Shown here piece by piece: positions 1 through 8,719 of a stretch of 64,000 bases of DNA. Source of the stretch: Caulobacter sp. Root343 (GTDB lineage: Bacteria > Pseudomonadota > Alphaproteobacteria > Caulobacterales > Caulobacteraceae). The notes under the pieces are model-generated. The model saw only the letters and a list, made by a program, of their open reading frames with translations, was not told the DNA's origin and made no database searches. Every line of letters begins with the position of its first letter. The first letter of the stretch is position 1. A program made the position numbers and the translations under genes. Location: the NCBI RefSeq assembly GCF_001425745.1, contig NZ_LMDF01000006.1, forward strand, positions 354,505-418,504, read 5' to 3'.

Positions 1-57
1 ATAGCCGATCCAGTTGGTCCACGCCCGTCCGGGGGTAGCGGAGGCCCGAGCAGACAA
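1..57 (-). CDS. possible N-terminus of a FAD-linked oxidase-like protein, cut by window edge
   Basis: An open frame runs from a TTG at 57 to the first base and reads MSARASATPGRAWTNWIGY. The W-x-N-W-x-G pattern resembles the N-terminus of FAD-dependent sugar-lactone/alditol oxidases, which would suit the uronate locus next door, but only 19 residues are visible. A GTG just upstream opens another frame with no recognisable content. It lies on the same strand as the GntR gene, about 200 bases downstream of it. Low confidence; the gene outside the window would settle it. Confidence 0.25.
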   Translation of the reverse strand, partial: MSARASATPGRAWTNWIGY

Positions 58-260
58 CGCTCACGCCCGCCGTCCTCACGGCAGAGAACAGCCTGGCGGA
101 GCGGTAAGCGAGCCGAAATATACAAACCCTCACGGTCTCCGGGTTCGCCCGGCCGCTCCGTCGCCTCCCCACCAAACTTCAGCGGCGAGCCGCGTGAGGC
201 GGCGAAGCCGTGACCCCGAGAGCGTGCGACGCGATGAACCCTCTCCGCTCGCCAATCAGC
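58..260. other. intergenic, no gene recognised
   Basis: High-GC spacer between the possible edge gene and the GntR regulator. Open frames here give Arg/Pro/Ala-rich translations typical of non-coding frames in high-GC DNA. No clear terminator or operator was seen. Confidence 0.5.
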
Positions 261-1022
261 CTAGATCGCCGATCGCCTCGCCAGCTCGGTCCGTCGCGCG
301 GCCACCTCGTTGCGAGCCCGTTCCAGGGCGTCGATCTCGGTGGCGGTCAGCAGGTTGTCGATGACCCGGCCCAGATGTTCGCGCATGGCGTTGCGGGCGT
401 TGGTGGGATCGCGTTCGCGGAGGGCCATCAGCACTTCCTGGTGATCGTCGATCAGCGGGCGGACCCCGACCTGGCGGGCCCGTTCCAGCATGGCCCGGCA
501 CAGGGGCGACTTGTAGCGCAAGTCCCAGAGGTTCTCGACGACCGTGACCAGGGCGCTGTTGCGGCTGGCGCGGGCGATGGTGACGTGGAAGCGGCGGTCG
601 GCCCGCTCGCCCTTCACGTTGTTGTCGTTCTCGGTGACCATGTCGTCCATGATCGCGGCCAGTTCGGCCAGTTCCTCGTCGGTGATGGTGGCGGCCGCCA
701 GGGCGGCGACCTCGCCCTCGATCAGGCGGCGGGCCTCGGTCAGCTCGAAGGCGCCGATGTCCAGGTCGGGAGCCGGAGCCTCCGGGCGCGGCGCTTCGGT
801 GACGTAGACGCCGGAGCCGTGACGCGCCTCGACCAGGCCGCGGATTTCCAGAGCGATCATCGCTTCGCGCACGGTGGGGCGGCTGACCTTGTAGTCCTCG
901 GCGAGGTCGCGCTCGGAGGGCAGTCTTTGGCCGGGCTTATGCACGCCGTCGCGAATCGCATCGGCGATCGAGTTGGCAACCTGCTGGTAGAGCTTGCGGG
1001 TTTCCGTCGTGGAAGTGGTCAT
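261..1022 (-). CDS. GntR family (FadR/FCD) transcriptional regulator, probable uronate repressor
   Basis: A GntR-type regulator with an N-terminal winged helix (about residues 15-80, including SERDLAEDYKVSRPTVREA) and an all-helical FCD effector domain (about 95-245). Counting from a possible start five codons upstream at 1037, the expected FCD metal ligands D147 (in DRRFH), H151, H199 and H221 are present. The start is uncertain: ATG at 1037 (MDSKQM...) or ATG at 1022 (MTTSTT...); the shorter is listed because residues before it look unconserved. It is divergent from manD, and two TGG-N5-CCA palindromes lie in the gap, the usual layout for a FadR-type repressor that controls itself and its neighbour. 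The likely effector is a uronate-pathway intermediate. Family assignment is firm; effector and targets are inference. Confidence 0.9.
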   Translation of the reverse strand: MTTSTTETRKLYQQVANSIADAIRDGVHKPGQRLPSERDLAEDYKVSRPTVREAMIALEIRGLVEARHGSGVYVTEAPRPEAPAPDLDIGAFELTEARRLIEGEVAALAAATITDEELAELAAIMDDMVTENDNNVKGERADRRFHVTIARASRNSALVTVVENLWDLRYKSPLCRAMLERARQVGVRPLIDDHQEVLMALRERDPTNARNAMREHLGRVIDNLLTATEIDALERARNEVAARRTELARRSAI

Positions 1023-1108
1023 CTGCTTACTATCCATCCGACCGCGCCGGCCTTGTCGCAGCCTATTGTATGGGCCCGGGTGACGCTACACCGCACGCTT
1101 TCACGCAA

Positions 1109-1123
1109 AGTGGCAAGACCACT
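1109..1123. promoter_or_regulatory. putative GntR operator, site 1
   Basis: AGTGGCAAGACCACT has AGTGG/CCACT half-sites around five bases, the layout of FadR-type operators (TGGTnnnACCA). It sits in the divergent gap between the GntR gene and manD. Confidence 0.55.
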
Positions 1124-1149
1124 AGCTTCTTGCCAGATATGTCTATAAA

Positions 1150-1164
1150 AGTGGTCAGGCCACT
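1150..1164. promoter_or_regulatory. putative GntR operator, site 2
   Basis: AGTGGTCAGGCCACT is a second copy of the AGTGG-N5-CCACT palindrome. It lies 41 bases from site 1 (about four helical turns) and 27 bases before the manD start, well placed to block transcription. Confidence 0.6.
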
Positions 1165-1190
1165 TTCCGCTCAGGTAGTTCATTAGGTCC

Positions 1191-2402
1191 ATGCTGAAGA
1201 TCATCGACGCCAAGGTCATCGTCACCTGCCCCGGCCGCAATTTCGTGACCCTCAAGATCACGACCGAGGACGGGGTCACCGGCGTCGGCGACGCCACGCT
1301 GAACGGCCGCGAACTGGCGGTGGTCAGTTATCTGAAAGATCATATGATTCCCTGCCTGATCGGGCGCGACGCGCACCAGATCGAGGACACCTGGCAGTTC
1401 TTCTATCGCGGCTCGTACTGGCGCGGCGGTCCCGTCGGCATGAGCGCCCTGGCCGCCGTCGACATGGCGCTGTGGGACATCAAGGCCAAGGTCGCCGGCC
1501 TGCCGCTGTACCAGCTGCTGGGCGGCGCCAGCCGGGTCGGGGTCACGGTCTATGGTCACGCCAACGGCGAGACGATCGAGGACACCATCGCCGAGGCCGT
1601 GAAGTACAAGGCGCTGGGCTACAAGGCCATCCGCCTGCAGACCGGCGTGCCGGGCCTGGCCAGCACCTACGGCGTCTCGGGCGACAAGATGTTCTACGAG
1701 CCGGCCGACGGCAATCTGCCGACCGAGAACGTCTGGTCCACCTCCGCCTATCTGAACCACGCGCCCAAGCTGTTCGCCAAGGCGCGCGAGGTGCTCGGCT
1801 GGGACGTGCACCTGCTGCACGACGTCCACCATCGCCTGACGCCGATCGAGGCGGCGCGCCTGGGCAAGGACCTGGAGCCCTATCGCCTGTTCTGGATGGA
1901 GGACTCGGTCCCGGCCGAGAACCAGGCCGGCTTCCGCCTGATCCGCCAGCACACCACCACCCCGCTGGCCGTCGGCGAGATCTTCTCCAACATCTGGGAC
2001 TGCAAGACCCTGATCGAGGAGCAGCTGATCGACTATCTGCGCGCCACCGTGCTGCACGCGGGCGGGATCACCAACCTGAAGAAGATCGCCGCCTTCGCCG
2101 ACCTGCACCACGTCAAGACCGGCTGCCACGGCGCCACCGACCTGTCGCCGGTGACCATGGCCGCGGCCCTGCACCTGGGCATGGCGATCCCGAACTTCGG
2201 CCTGCAGGAATATATGCGCCACACGCCGGAAACCGACGCGGTGTTCCCGCACGCCTACACGTTCGCCGACGGCATGCTGCACCCCGGCGACCAGCCGGGC
2301 CTGGGCGTCGACATCGATGAAACTCTGGCCGAAAAATACACCTATAAACGCGCCTACCTACCAGTGAATCGTCTGCAAGACGGCACCATGTTCAATTGGT
2401 AA
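1191..2402 (+). CDS. manD: D-mannonate dehydratase, enolase superfamily
   Basis: Dehydrates D-mannonate to 2-keto-3-deoxy-D-gluconate, a step of glucuronate catabolism after uronate isomerase and mannonate oxidoreductase (neither is in this window). The 403-aa length matches the family. Enolase-superfamily metal ligands are visible as D211 (LLHDVHH), E237 (WMEDS) and E263 (VGEIF), and the ManD catalytic residues R148, Y160 and H213 are in place, offset by one from what I recall of the studied Novosphingobium enzyme. The capping domain (1-115) has the expected [13 protein letters not shown] loop. It is divergent from the GntR gene and carries two putative operators upstream. The closely related low-activity RspA-type dehydratases cannot be fully excluded, but the full residue set and the locus favour true ManD. 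Confidence 0.93.
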   Translation: MLKIIDAKVIVTCPGRNFVTLKITTEDGVTGVGDATLNGRELAVVSYLKDHMIPCLIGRDAHQIEDTWQFFYRGSYWRGGPVGMSALAAVDMALWDIKAKVAGLPLYQLLGGASRVGVTVYGHANGETIEDTIAEAVKYKALGYKAIRLQTGVPGLASTYGVSGDKMFYEPADGNLPTENVWSTSAYLNHAPKLFAKAREVLGWDVHLLHDVHHRLTPIEAARLGKDLEPYRLFWMEDSVPAENQAGFRLIRQHTTTPLAVGEIFSNIWDCKTLIEEQLIDYLRATVLHAGGITNLKKIAAFADLHHVKTGCHGATDLSPVTMAAALHLGMAIPNFGLQEYMRHTPETDAVFPHAYTFADGMLHPGDQPGLGVDIDETLAEKYTYKRAYLPVNRLQDGTMFNW

Positions 2403-2416
2403 AGCCAAATTGGCTT
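2402..2416. promoter_or_regulatory. perfect palindrome after manD
   Basis: AAGCCAAATTGGCTT is a perfect 15-bp palindrome overlapping the manD stop. Its core CCAAATTGG also occurs at 15446-15454, before the beta-glucuronidase gene, again just beside a TTGGTCAT-type site. It may be an operator component for the next gene; there is no T-run, so a terminator is unlikely. Confidence 0.4.
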
Positions 2417-2440
2417 GACATCTGACGGGCGGCGGCAAGA

Positions 2441-2453
2441 TTGGTCATGCCAA
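2441..2453. promoter_or_regulatory. putative GntR operator, site 3
   Basis: TTGGTCATGCCAA is palindromic and contains TGGTCATGCCA, fitting the TGG-N5-CCA consensus of sites 1 and 2. It stands 46 bases before the ATG of the secreted 633-aa protein and nearly equals the site at 15451. Confidence 0.6.
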
Positions 2454-2499
2454 CTTGCCGCCGATCTTCGTCGCGCGGCTTCTCCGTTGCGAGTAAGCG

Positions 2500-4401
2500 A
2501 TGCGCCTCCAGACCTCTCTCCTCCTCACGACGGCGGCCCTGATGGTCGCGGCCACGCCCGCCCTGGCGGCCTCGACGTCCCGGGTTTCCGGCGCCGACCA
2601 GGGGCCGCGCGGCCCCATCTACGCCGGCGCCGTGGCGCCGATGAACCGCACGATCGAGACCCGCCTGCTGCCGCAGATGGCGGTGCTGCTGGACAAGCTG
2701 CTGGCCGAGAAGCGCGACATGACCCTGGACGGGGTCAAGGTGTTCGAGGCCGACGACAAGTTCCTGCCGGGCAAGATCGCCATCGGCCTGGCCTACCTCG
2801 TGGTCGACACGCCGCGCACCGATCCGAAGTTCGCCAAGTACCTGGCCGCCTACCGCCAGATCGCCGACCTGACCGTCGACGACCCCAACGACACCTGGGG
2901 CATCTACTACTACTGCCAGGCCCTGTGGATGCTGAAGGAGGCCGGGCTGCTGGACCAGGCGGTCTCGCCGGAGACCCAGGCCAAGCTGAAGGCCAAGCTG
3001 GACTGGCGCCGTTTCGTGCGCACCGACGACCTGACCCTGATCAACCTGCCCAACAACTATTATGGCGTCGCCTTCAGCGTGGCGCGTCTGCGCTATCGGC
3101 TAGGCTGGGAGGACGCCTCGGCCAGCGAGGCGCTGCTGGGCCGCACCCTGGAGCACTATCGCAAGTATTCGGGCGAGTACGGCTTCGCCGACGAGACCGA
3201 CGGGGAGGGGCGCTTCGACCGCTACAGCGTGCTGCTGATCGGCGAGATCAGCCATCGCCTGATCGAGGCCGGCATGCCCGCCACGCCGGAGGTCCGCGCC
3301 TGGCTGCGCCGCTCGGTCGACCTGATGCTGCCGCGCCTGAACCTGCGCGGAGAAGGCTTCGAGTATGGCCGCAGCATCGGGACCTATGGCGAGACGGCCT
3401 TCCTGGAGGTGCTGACCGCCGCGGCCAAGCTGGACGTGCTGACGCCCAAGGAAAAGACCATGGCCTACGCGTTCAGCTCGCGGGTCGCGGCCCGCTACAT
3501 GGATTTCTGGTTCGATCCCAAGATGGGCTCGGTGAACATGTGGGAGCACGGCCGCCGCACCGACAACTATCGCGGCAAGCATCGGATCCTGGGCGAGAAC
3601 CTCAGCCTGGGCCGGCAGTACATCTACACCAGCGCCATCTGGGACGAGCTGGGCTTCAAGGACAAGGCGCCCGATCCCGGCTACGCGGCCTGGCTGAACA
3701 CCCTGCCCAAACGCTCGGTGACCTGGTTCGCGCGCGGCAAGAACGATCGGCTGGTGATCACGTTGCGCGACTCCACCGGCGGGAAGGGCGGCCGCGTCAT
3801 CGGCCTGCCGATCATCAACGGCGGCGAAACCCAGCACATGCACACGCCCTACTATCCGATCCCGTTCTCGCCGGGGATGCTGCAGGGCGTGGCCGACGCG
3901 GAGTTCCCGCAGCTGCTGCCGCGCATCACCCTGGCCGACGGCGCCCAGCTGGCGCCGCTGGCCTATGCGGCCCACGTGAAGATCGACGAGCGGGGCGCGC
4001 GCACGATCGTGACCTACGACCAGGACCAGCTGGACCGCCTGGGTCAGCGGGCGCCGGTCGCCGACGACCGCTTCAGCGTCAAGACGACCTATGTGCTGGA
4101 GCCCGGCCGGATCCACCGCACCGACGTCTTCACGCCCAAGGGCGCGGTTCCGGTGAAGGCCGTCGACCTGGCCTTCGCCAGCTTCTCGGGCAAGGCCGTG
4201 ACCAAGGGCGGCGCGACGACCTTCGGGACGGGCGACGTGACCGGCTTCACGGTCGAGGGGCTGAGCTGCTCGACCCGGCCGCTGGCCGACGACAAGGCCT
4301 ACCGCGCGCCGACCGGGGCGATGACCGCCCTGACCAGCTGTACGGGCGGGGCCGTCGAGGGCCGGCCGATCACCGTGAGCTGGACGATCGCCTACAAATA
4401 G
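2500..4401 (+). CDS. secreted protein of unknown family, possible alpha-toroid polysaccharide lyase or hydrolase
   Basis: A 633-aa protein with a clear Sec signal peptide (residues 1-23, ending ATPALA). Residues of about 50-380 look helical with repeated aromatic-rich segments (WGIYYYCQALWML, NLPNNYYGVAF, FEYGRSIGTYGE), and about 400-633 looks like a beta-rich module. This helical-toroid plus beta-sandwich order is seen in several polysaccharide lyase families of the heparinase/alginate-lyase type, but I cannot place it in a named family. It follows manD by 97 bases with its own putative GntR operator, so a role in releasing or trimming uronate-containing oligosaccharides outside the cytoplasm is a reasonable inference. 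A 724-codon frame overlapping it in another phase is a compositional shadow. Confidence 0.8.
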   Translation: MRLQTSLLLTTAALMVAATPALAASTSRVSGADQGPRGPIYAGAVAPMNRTIETRLLPQMAVLLDKLLAEKRDMTLDGVKVFEADDKFLPGKIAIGLAYLVVDTPRTDPKFAKYLAAYRQIADLTVDDPNDTWGIYYYCQALWMLKEAGLLDQAVSPETQAKLKAKLDWRRFVRTDDLTLINLPNNYYGVAFSVARLRYRLGWEDASASEALLGRTLEHYRKYSGEYGFADETDGEGRFDRYSVLLIGEISHRLIEAGMPATPEVRAWLRRSVDLMLPRLNLRGEGFEYGRSIGTYGETAFLEVLTAAAKLDVLTPKEKTMAYAFSSRVAARYMDFWFDPKMGSVNMWEHGRRTDNYRGKHRILGENLSLGRQYIYTSAIWDELGFKDKAPDPGYAAWLNTLPKRSVTWFARGKNDRLVITLRDSTGGKGGRVIGLPIINGGETQHMHTPYYPIPFSPGMLQGVADAEFPQLLPRITLADGAQLAPLAYAAHVKIDERGARTIVTYDQDQLDRLGQRAPVADDRFSVKTTYVLEPGRIHRTDVFTPKGAVPVKAVDLAFASFSGKAVTKGGATTFGTGDVTGFTVEGLSCSTRPLADDKAYRAPTGAMTALTSCTGGAVEGRPITVSWTIAYK

Positions 4402-4831
4402 GCCCGCCACCGGCCTTAGCCGGCGTGCGACCGCATGGCCTTGCCGCGGCGGCCCGATTCCATGGCGCTTTCGCCCTCTCGCCAAAGCCGGCGGTCTGGC
4501 GTCGCGGGCCTATGGCTCGCGCGGGGCTTCCAGCGTTTCAGTGTCGGAAGAAAGCGTCATTTCAGCCAGAAAGTGTCATATGCTTTTAATACCGGTACCA
4601 TTCCAAATGGAGTCGTCATGATAACCATGTATTTAAGGGAGTTGAATTAGCACTGTTGGGTGCAATGTCGGATTTACGACGAACAATTCTTTCGATTTAC
4701 CGCTTTGGCGCTCGTAATCCCCGAAATGGGGTGATAGCATTTAGCCATCATCGGCACGGTCTTTCTCGAGCGCCGATGACTGAGAGACGAAGCCTCGGCT
4801 TTGCTCCCGCTCGAAAGGCTGGAGCTCGTAT
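4402..4831. other. 430-base intergenic stretch with AT-rich core
   Basis: No convincing gene. GC drops sharply at about 4560-4720. A near-exact 12-base repeat (AGAAAGCGTCAT / AGAAAGTGTCAT) lies at about 4552-4580, and the 8-bp palindrome TACCGGTA lies at 4590-4597. It probably holds promoter or control sequences for the small gene at 4832. Confidence 0.4.
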
Positions 4832-5086
4832 ATGCCTACCTATCTTTTCTATCCGAGACGCGCGGACGGCGTGTCCCTGACCTTCATCGCGGAAGCCGCT
4901 CAGGACGACCGCGACGCGTTGGAATTGGCCGGTGAGATCGCAACGGCGCACGACTGTGTCGGCGTCTTCGTCTGGGAGCCCTCGGCGACCGAAGGCAAGG
5001 ATCGTTTCGTCGGCGAGGTCGAGCGTCCGAACGCTAGGTCAGCGCACGAAAGCCAGGCTCAACAGGGAGCCGTAGCGACGTTTTAA
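4832..5086 (+). CDS. small conserved hypothetical protein (DUF6894-like)
   Basis: An 84-aa protein beginning MPTYLFYPRRADG, with a compact alpha/beta pattern in the first 50 residues and a polar tail. The opening (Met-Pro, then an aromatic-rich strand ending in a short acidic or basic turn) resembles the DUF6894 family of small alphaproteobacterial proteins of unknown role. A good ribosome site (GGAG, seven bases before ATG) supports the start. No catalytic motif, signal or membrane segment is seen. It precedes the iron-permease-family gene by 31 bases and may be co-transcribed with it. Neither has an evident link to uronate metabolism. Confidence 0.7.
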   Translation: MPTYLFYPRRADGVSLTFIAEAAQDDRDALELAGEIATAHDCVGVFVWEPSATEGKDRFVGEVERPNARSAHESQAQQGAVATF

Positions 5087-5117
5087 GCGTTACCGGGCCT
5101 CCTGAAGGAGATCGCCC

Positions 5118-5612
<495 letters not shown>

Positions 5613-5735
5613 ACCAAGCAGGCCGATGACATCAGACCTTGGTAGGATGGACGTCAGATATCATCGAGGATAGCGGTAACACCGAGTCGATCCAGCGCGT
5701 CATGACGAGCGCGCGGCGCGACGGGGAGAACCGCC

Positions 5736-7016
5736 TTGCCCAAACTGCGCGCCCTGCGCTGGTGGATCATCGGCCTGGTCATGCTGGGCGCGATCGTCAA
5801 CTACCTGACCCGCTCGACCATGGGCATCGCCGCCCCGACGATCCTGAAGGATCTCGGCATCACGGTGCGGGAGTATTCCTGGATCACCAGCGCCTTCCAG
5901 ATCGGCATCATGCTGCAGCCGGTCTGCGGCTATGTGCTGGACACCCTGGGCCTGCGCACCGGCTTCGCGGTGTTCGCGGCCGCGTGGTCGGTGATCGCCA
6001 TGGCCCACGGCCTGGCCAGCAACTGGCAGGGCTTCGCCGTTCTGCGGGGCTTCCTGGGCCTGGCCGAGGGCTCGGCCCAGCCGGCCGGCATGAAGGCCGT
6101 GGCCACCTGGTTCCCGGCCAAGGAGCGCGGCTTCGCCGGCGGGATCTTCAACATCGGGGCCTCGTTCGGCTCGGTCCTGGCGCCGCCGCTGGTGGTGTGG
6201 GCCGCGCTGACCTGGAATTGGCGGGCGGCCTTCGTGCTGACCGGGATCCTCGGCCTGGCTTGGGTGGCGCTGTGGCTGGCCCTCTACCGCTCGCCGGACC
6301 AGCATCCGGCGATGACCGACGACGAGCGCGCGCGCATCGCCGCGGGCCAGGAGGCGCACCTGACCGACGCCGGAGCCCGGCCGTCGATCGTTTCGATCCT
6401 CAAGCAAGGCCAGTTCTGGGGCATCGCGCTGCCGCGCTTCCTGGCGGATCCGACCTGGGGGACGCTGTCGTTCTGGGTGCCGCTGTACCTGTCGCAGACC
6501 CGTGGCTTCGACCTGAAGCACATCGCCATGTTCGCCTGGCTGCCGTTCGTGGCCGCGGACCTGGGCTGCCTGTTCGGGCCGAGCGTCGCGCACTTCCTGC
6601 AGGCGCGCGGCGTGTCGTTGATCAACGCCCGGCGCTGGGCCTTCACCTTGGGCGCGGCGATGATGACGGGCATGATCTTCGTGGGCCGGGTCGAGAGCCC
6701 CTACGCCGCCATCGCCTTGCTGTGCCTGGGCGGCTTCGCCCACCAGACCCTGTCGGTCACCGTCATCACCATGGCCTCGGACCTGTTCCGCCGCGACGAG
6801 GTCGCCACCGTGGCGGGCTTGGCGGGCATGATGGGCAATCTGGGCGTGCTGATCTTCTCGCTGCTGATCGGCGGCCTGGTGACGACGATCGGCTATGATC
6901 CGTTCTTCGTCGCCCTGGGCGTGCTCGACATCGCCGGCGCCATTCTTCTCTGGACCCTGGTCAAGGACCGGGTCGTAACCCGGGCCGAGCCGGTCAGCCA
7001 GATCCCCAATCCGTGA
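5736..7016 (+). CDS. exuT: MFS hexuronate/anion:cation symporter, ExuT-like
   Basis: A 426-aa major facilitator with about 12 hydrophobic segments and the sugar-acid transporter (ACS) pattern, including the N-terminal NYLTRSTMGIAAPTI segment seen in ExuT-type hexuronate permeases and a GRTRR-like loop replaced by LGLRTG. The start is a TTG at 5736, preceded by GGGGAG at seven bases; no ATG fits the conserved N-terminus. Its last codon overlaps the GTG start of the GH43 gene (GTGA), implying translational coupling of uptake and xylosidase. The likely substrate is glucuronate or galacturonate across the inner membrane, based on family and neighbours. Confidence 0.85.
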   Translation: MPKLRALRWWIIGLVMLGAIVNYLTRSTMGIAAPTILKDLGITVREYSWITSAFQIGIMLQPVCGYVLDTLGLRTGFAVFAAAWSVIAMAHGLASNWQGFAVLRGFLGLAEGSAQPAGMKAVATWFPAKERGFAGGIFNIGASFGSVLAPPLVVWAALTWNWRAAFVLTGILGLAWVALWLALYRSPDQHPAMTDDERARIAAGQEAHLTDAGARPSIVSILKQGQFWGIALPRFLADPTWGTLSFWVPLYLSQTRGFDLKHIAMFAWLPFVAADLGCLFGPSVAHFLQARGVSLINARRWAFTLGAAMMTGMIFVGRVESPYAAIALLCLGGFAHQTLSVTVITMASDLFRRDEVATVAGLAGMMGNLGVLIFSLLIGGLVTTIGYDPFFVALGVLDIAGAILLWTLVKDRVVTRAEPVSQIPNP

Positions 7017-8650
7017 GCGTTCCCTTGATCCGCAATCCGATCCTGCGTGGCTTCAATCCCGATCCGTCGATCGTGCGGGTGGGGCAGGACTATTACATCG
7101 CCGTCTCGACCTTCGAGTGGTTTCCGGGCGTCCAGATCCACCACTCGCGCGACCTGAAGAACTGGCGCCTGCTGAGCCGGCCGCTGCGCCGCGCCAGCCA
7201 GCTGAACATGCTGGGCGATCCCGACGGCTGCGGGGTGTGGGCCCCATGCCTGACCCACGCCGACGGCAAGTTCTGGCTGATCTTCACCGACGTGAAGCGC
7301 TATGGCCGCACCACGGTCGGCGGCGCGTCGGGGGCCTCCCTGCGCGACTTCCACAACTATCTGGTCACGGCCGAGACGATCGACGGCGAGTGGTCGGACC
7401 CCGTCCATCTGAACAGCTCCGGCTTCGACCCGTCGCTGTTCCACGACGACGACGGCAGGAAGTGGCTGGTCAACCAGCTGTGGGACCACCGGCCGGGCAA
7501 GAACCGCTTCGCCGGCATCGTGCTGCAGGAATATTCGGTGGCCGAGGCGCGGCTGGTCGGCGAGCGCAAGGTGATCTTCGAAGGCACGCCGATCGGCCTG
7601 ACCGAGGCGCCGCACCTCTACAAGCGCGACGGCTGGTACTATCTGATCACCGCCGAGGGCGGCACCGGCTGGGGTCATACGGCGACCATGGCCCGCTCGC
7701 GGACGATCGACGGTCCCTATGAGCTGCACCCCGACACCTATCTGCTGACCTCTCGCGACCGGCCCGACGCGCCGCTGCAGCGGGCCGGTCACGCCGATCT
7801 GGTCGAGACCGCCGACGGCGAGACCTATGCGGTCTATCTGGTCGGCCGACCCATTCCCAATCGCGGCCGCTGCACCCTGGGGCGCGAGACGGCGATCCAG
7901 AAGCTGGCCTGGGGTGACGACGGCTGGCCGCGCACCCTGGACGGTTCCGGCGACCCGACCCTGGAGACGCCCGCGCCCGACCTGCCCGAGCAGCCTTGGC
8001 CCGACAGCCCGGTGCGCGCGGACTTCGACGATCCCGAGCTGCCGATCGACTTCCAATGGCTGCGGACGCCGTTCCCGGAGCAGATCTTCAGCCTGACCGC
8101 CAAGCCAGGATCGCTACGCCTCTATGGCCGCGAGAGCCTGGGCAGCGTGTTCAACCAGGCCCTGGTCGCCCGCCGCCAGCAAGCCCACTGCTATTCGGCC
8201 GCCACGGTGCTGGATTTCGAGCCGGCCCACTTCCAGCAAGCAGCAGGGCTGATCTGCTACTACAACGGCTCCAAGCTGCACTATCTGCACGTCACCCACG
8301 ACGAAGAGGTCGGCAAGCACCTGCGGGTCATGACCTGCACGCCGGACAGCCCGCAGGCCGACAGCTTCACCGCCCCGGTCCCGCTCGCCGCCGGCCCGGT
8401 CGAGCTGCGGGTCGAGGTCGACTTCGAGCGCTTGCGCTTCGGCTTCCGGCAAGGGCAGGGGGCCTGGGCCTGGCTGCCGGAGGTGTTCGACGCCAGCATC
8501 CTGTCCGACGAGGCCACCGCACCGGGCGCGCCCAACTTCACCGGCGCCTTCGTCGGCATGGCCTGCCAGGACGCCTCGGGACACGGCGCCCCGGCCGACT
8601 TCGACTGGTTCGAGTACGAGGAGCGGGAATACCGGCGTCAGAAATTGTGA
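7013..8650 (+). CDS. GH43 beta-xylosidase (xylan 1,4-beta-xylosidase)
   Basis: A 545-aa glycoside hydrolase with an N-terminal five-bladed propeller (1-310) and a C-terminal beta-sandwich (about 325-540), as in GH43 xylosidases such as XynB3-type enzymes. The three catalytic acids are visible: D17 (NPDPS, general base), D139 (GFDPS, pKa modulator) and E198 (GLTEAP, general acid). There is no signal peptide, so it should hydrolyse imported xylo-oligosaccharides in the cytoplasm. The GTG start overlaps the permease stop. An alternative is an arabinofuranosidase activity, which sequence alone cannot exclude in this family. Confidence 0.93.
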   Translation: MSVPLIRNPILRGFNPDPSIVRVGQDYYIAVSTFEWFPGVQIHHSRDLKNWRLLSRPLRRASQLNMLGDPDGCGVWAPCLTHADGKFWLIFTDVKRYGRTTVGGASGASLRDFHNYLVTAETIDGEWSDPVHLNSSGFDPSLFHDDDGRKWLVNQLWDHRPGKNRFAGIVLQEYSVAEARLVGERKVIFEGTPIGLTEAPHLYKRDGWYYLITAEGGTGWGHTATMARSRTIDGPYELHPDTYLLTSRDRPDAPLQRAGHADLVETADGETYAVYLVGRPIPNRGRCTLGRETAIQKLAWGDDGWPRTLDGSGDPTLETPAPDLPEQPWPDSPVRADFDDPELPIDFQWLRTPFPEQIFSLTAKPGSLRLYGRESLGSVFNQALVARRQQAHCYSAATVLDFEPAHFQQAAGLICYYNGSKLHYLHVTHDEEVGKHLRVMTCTPDSPQADSFTAPVPLAAGPVELRVEVDFERLRFGFRQGQGAWAWLPEVFDASILSDEATAPGAPNFTGAFVGMACQDASGHGAPADFDWFEYEEREYRRQKL

Positions 8651-8655
8651 ATTGA

Positions 8656-8670
8656 GTGAACGGCGTTCAC
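8656..8670. promoter_or_regulatory. perfect palindrome before the dioxygenase gene
   Basis: GTGAACGGCGTTCAC (7-1-7, perfect) lies six bases after the GH43 stop and 50 bases before the dioxygenase ATG. It does not fit the TGG-N5-CCA sites, so it may be the operator of a different regulator. It could also be a weak stem, but no T-run follows. Confidence 0.45.
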
Positions 8671-8719
8671 CCTTAGTGTTCCCTCCAGGCGCCGCCTCAG
8701 ACGGCCCAGGGAGAACGCC

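Noticed and set aside
2415..4589. 724-codon open frame overlapping the secreted 633-aa gene in another phase
   Set aside because: It is rich in Arg, Gly, Ala and Pro with no domain, and the overlapping frame has a signal peptide and natural composition; this is a high-GC shadow.
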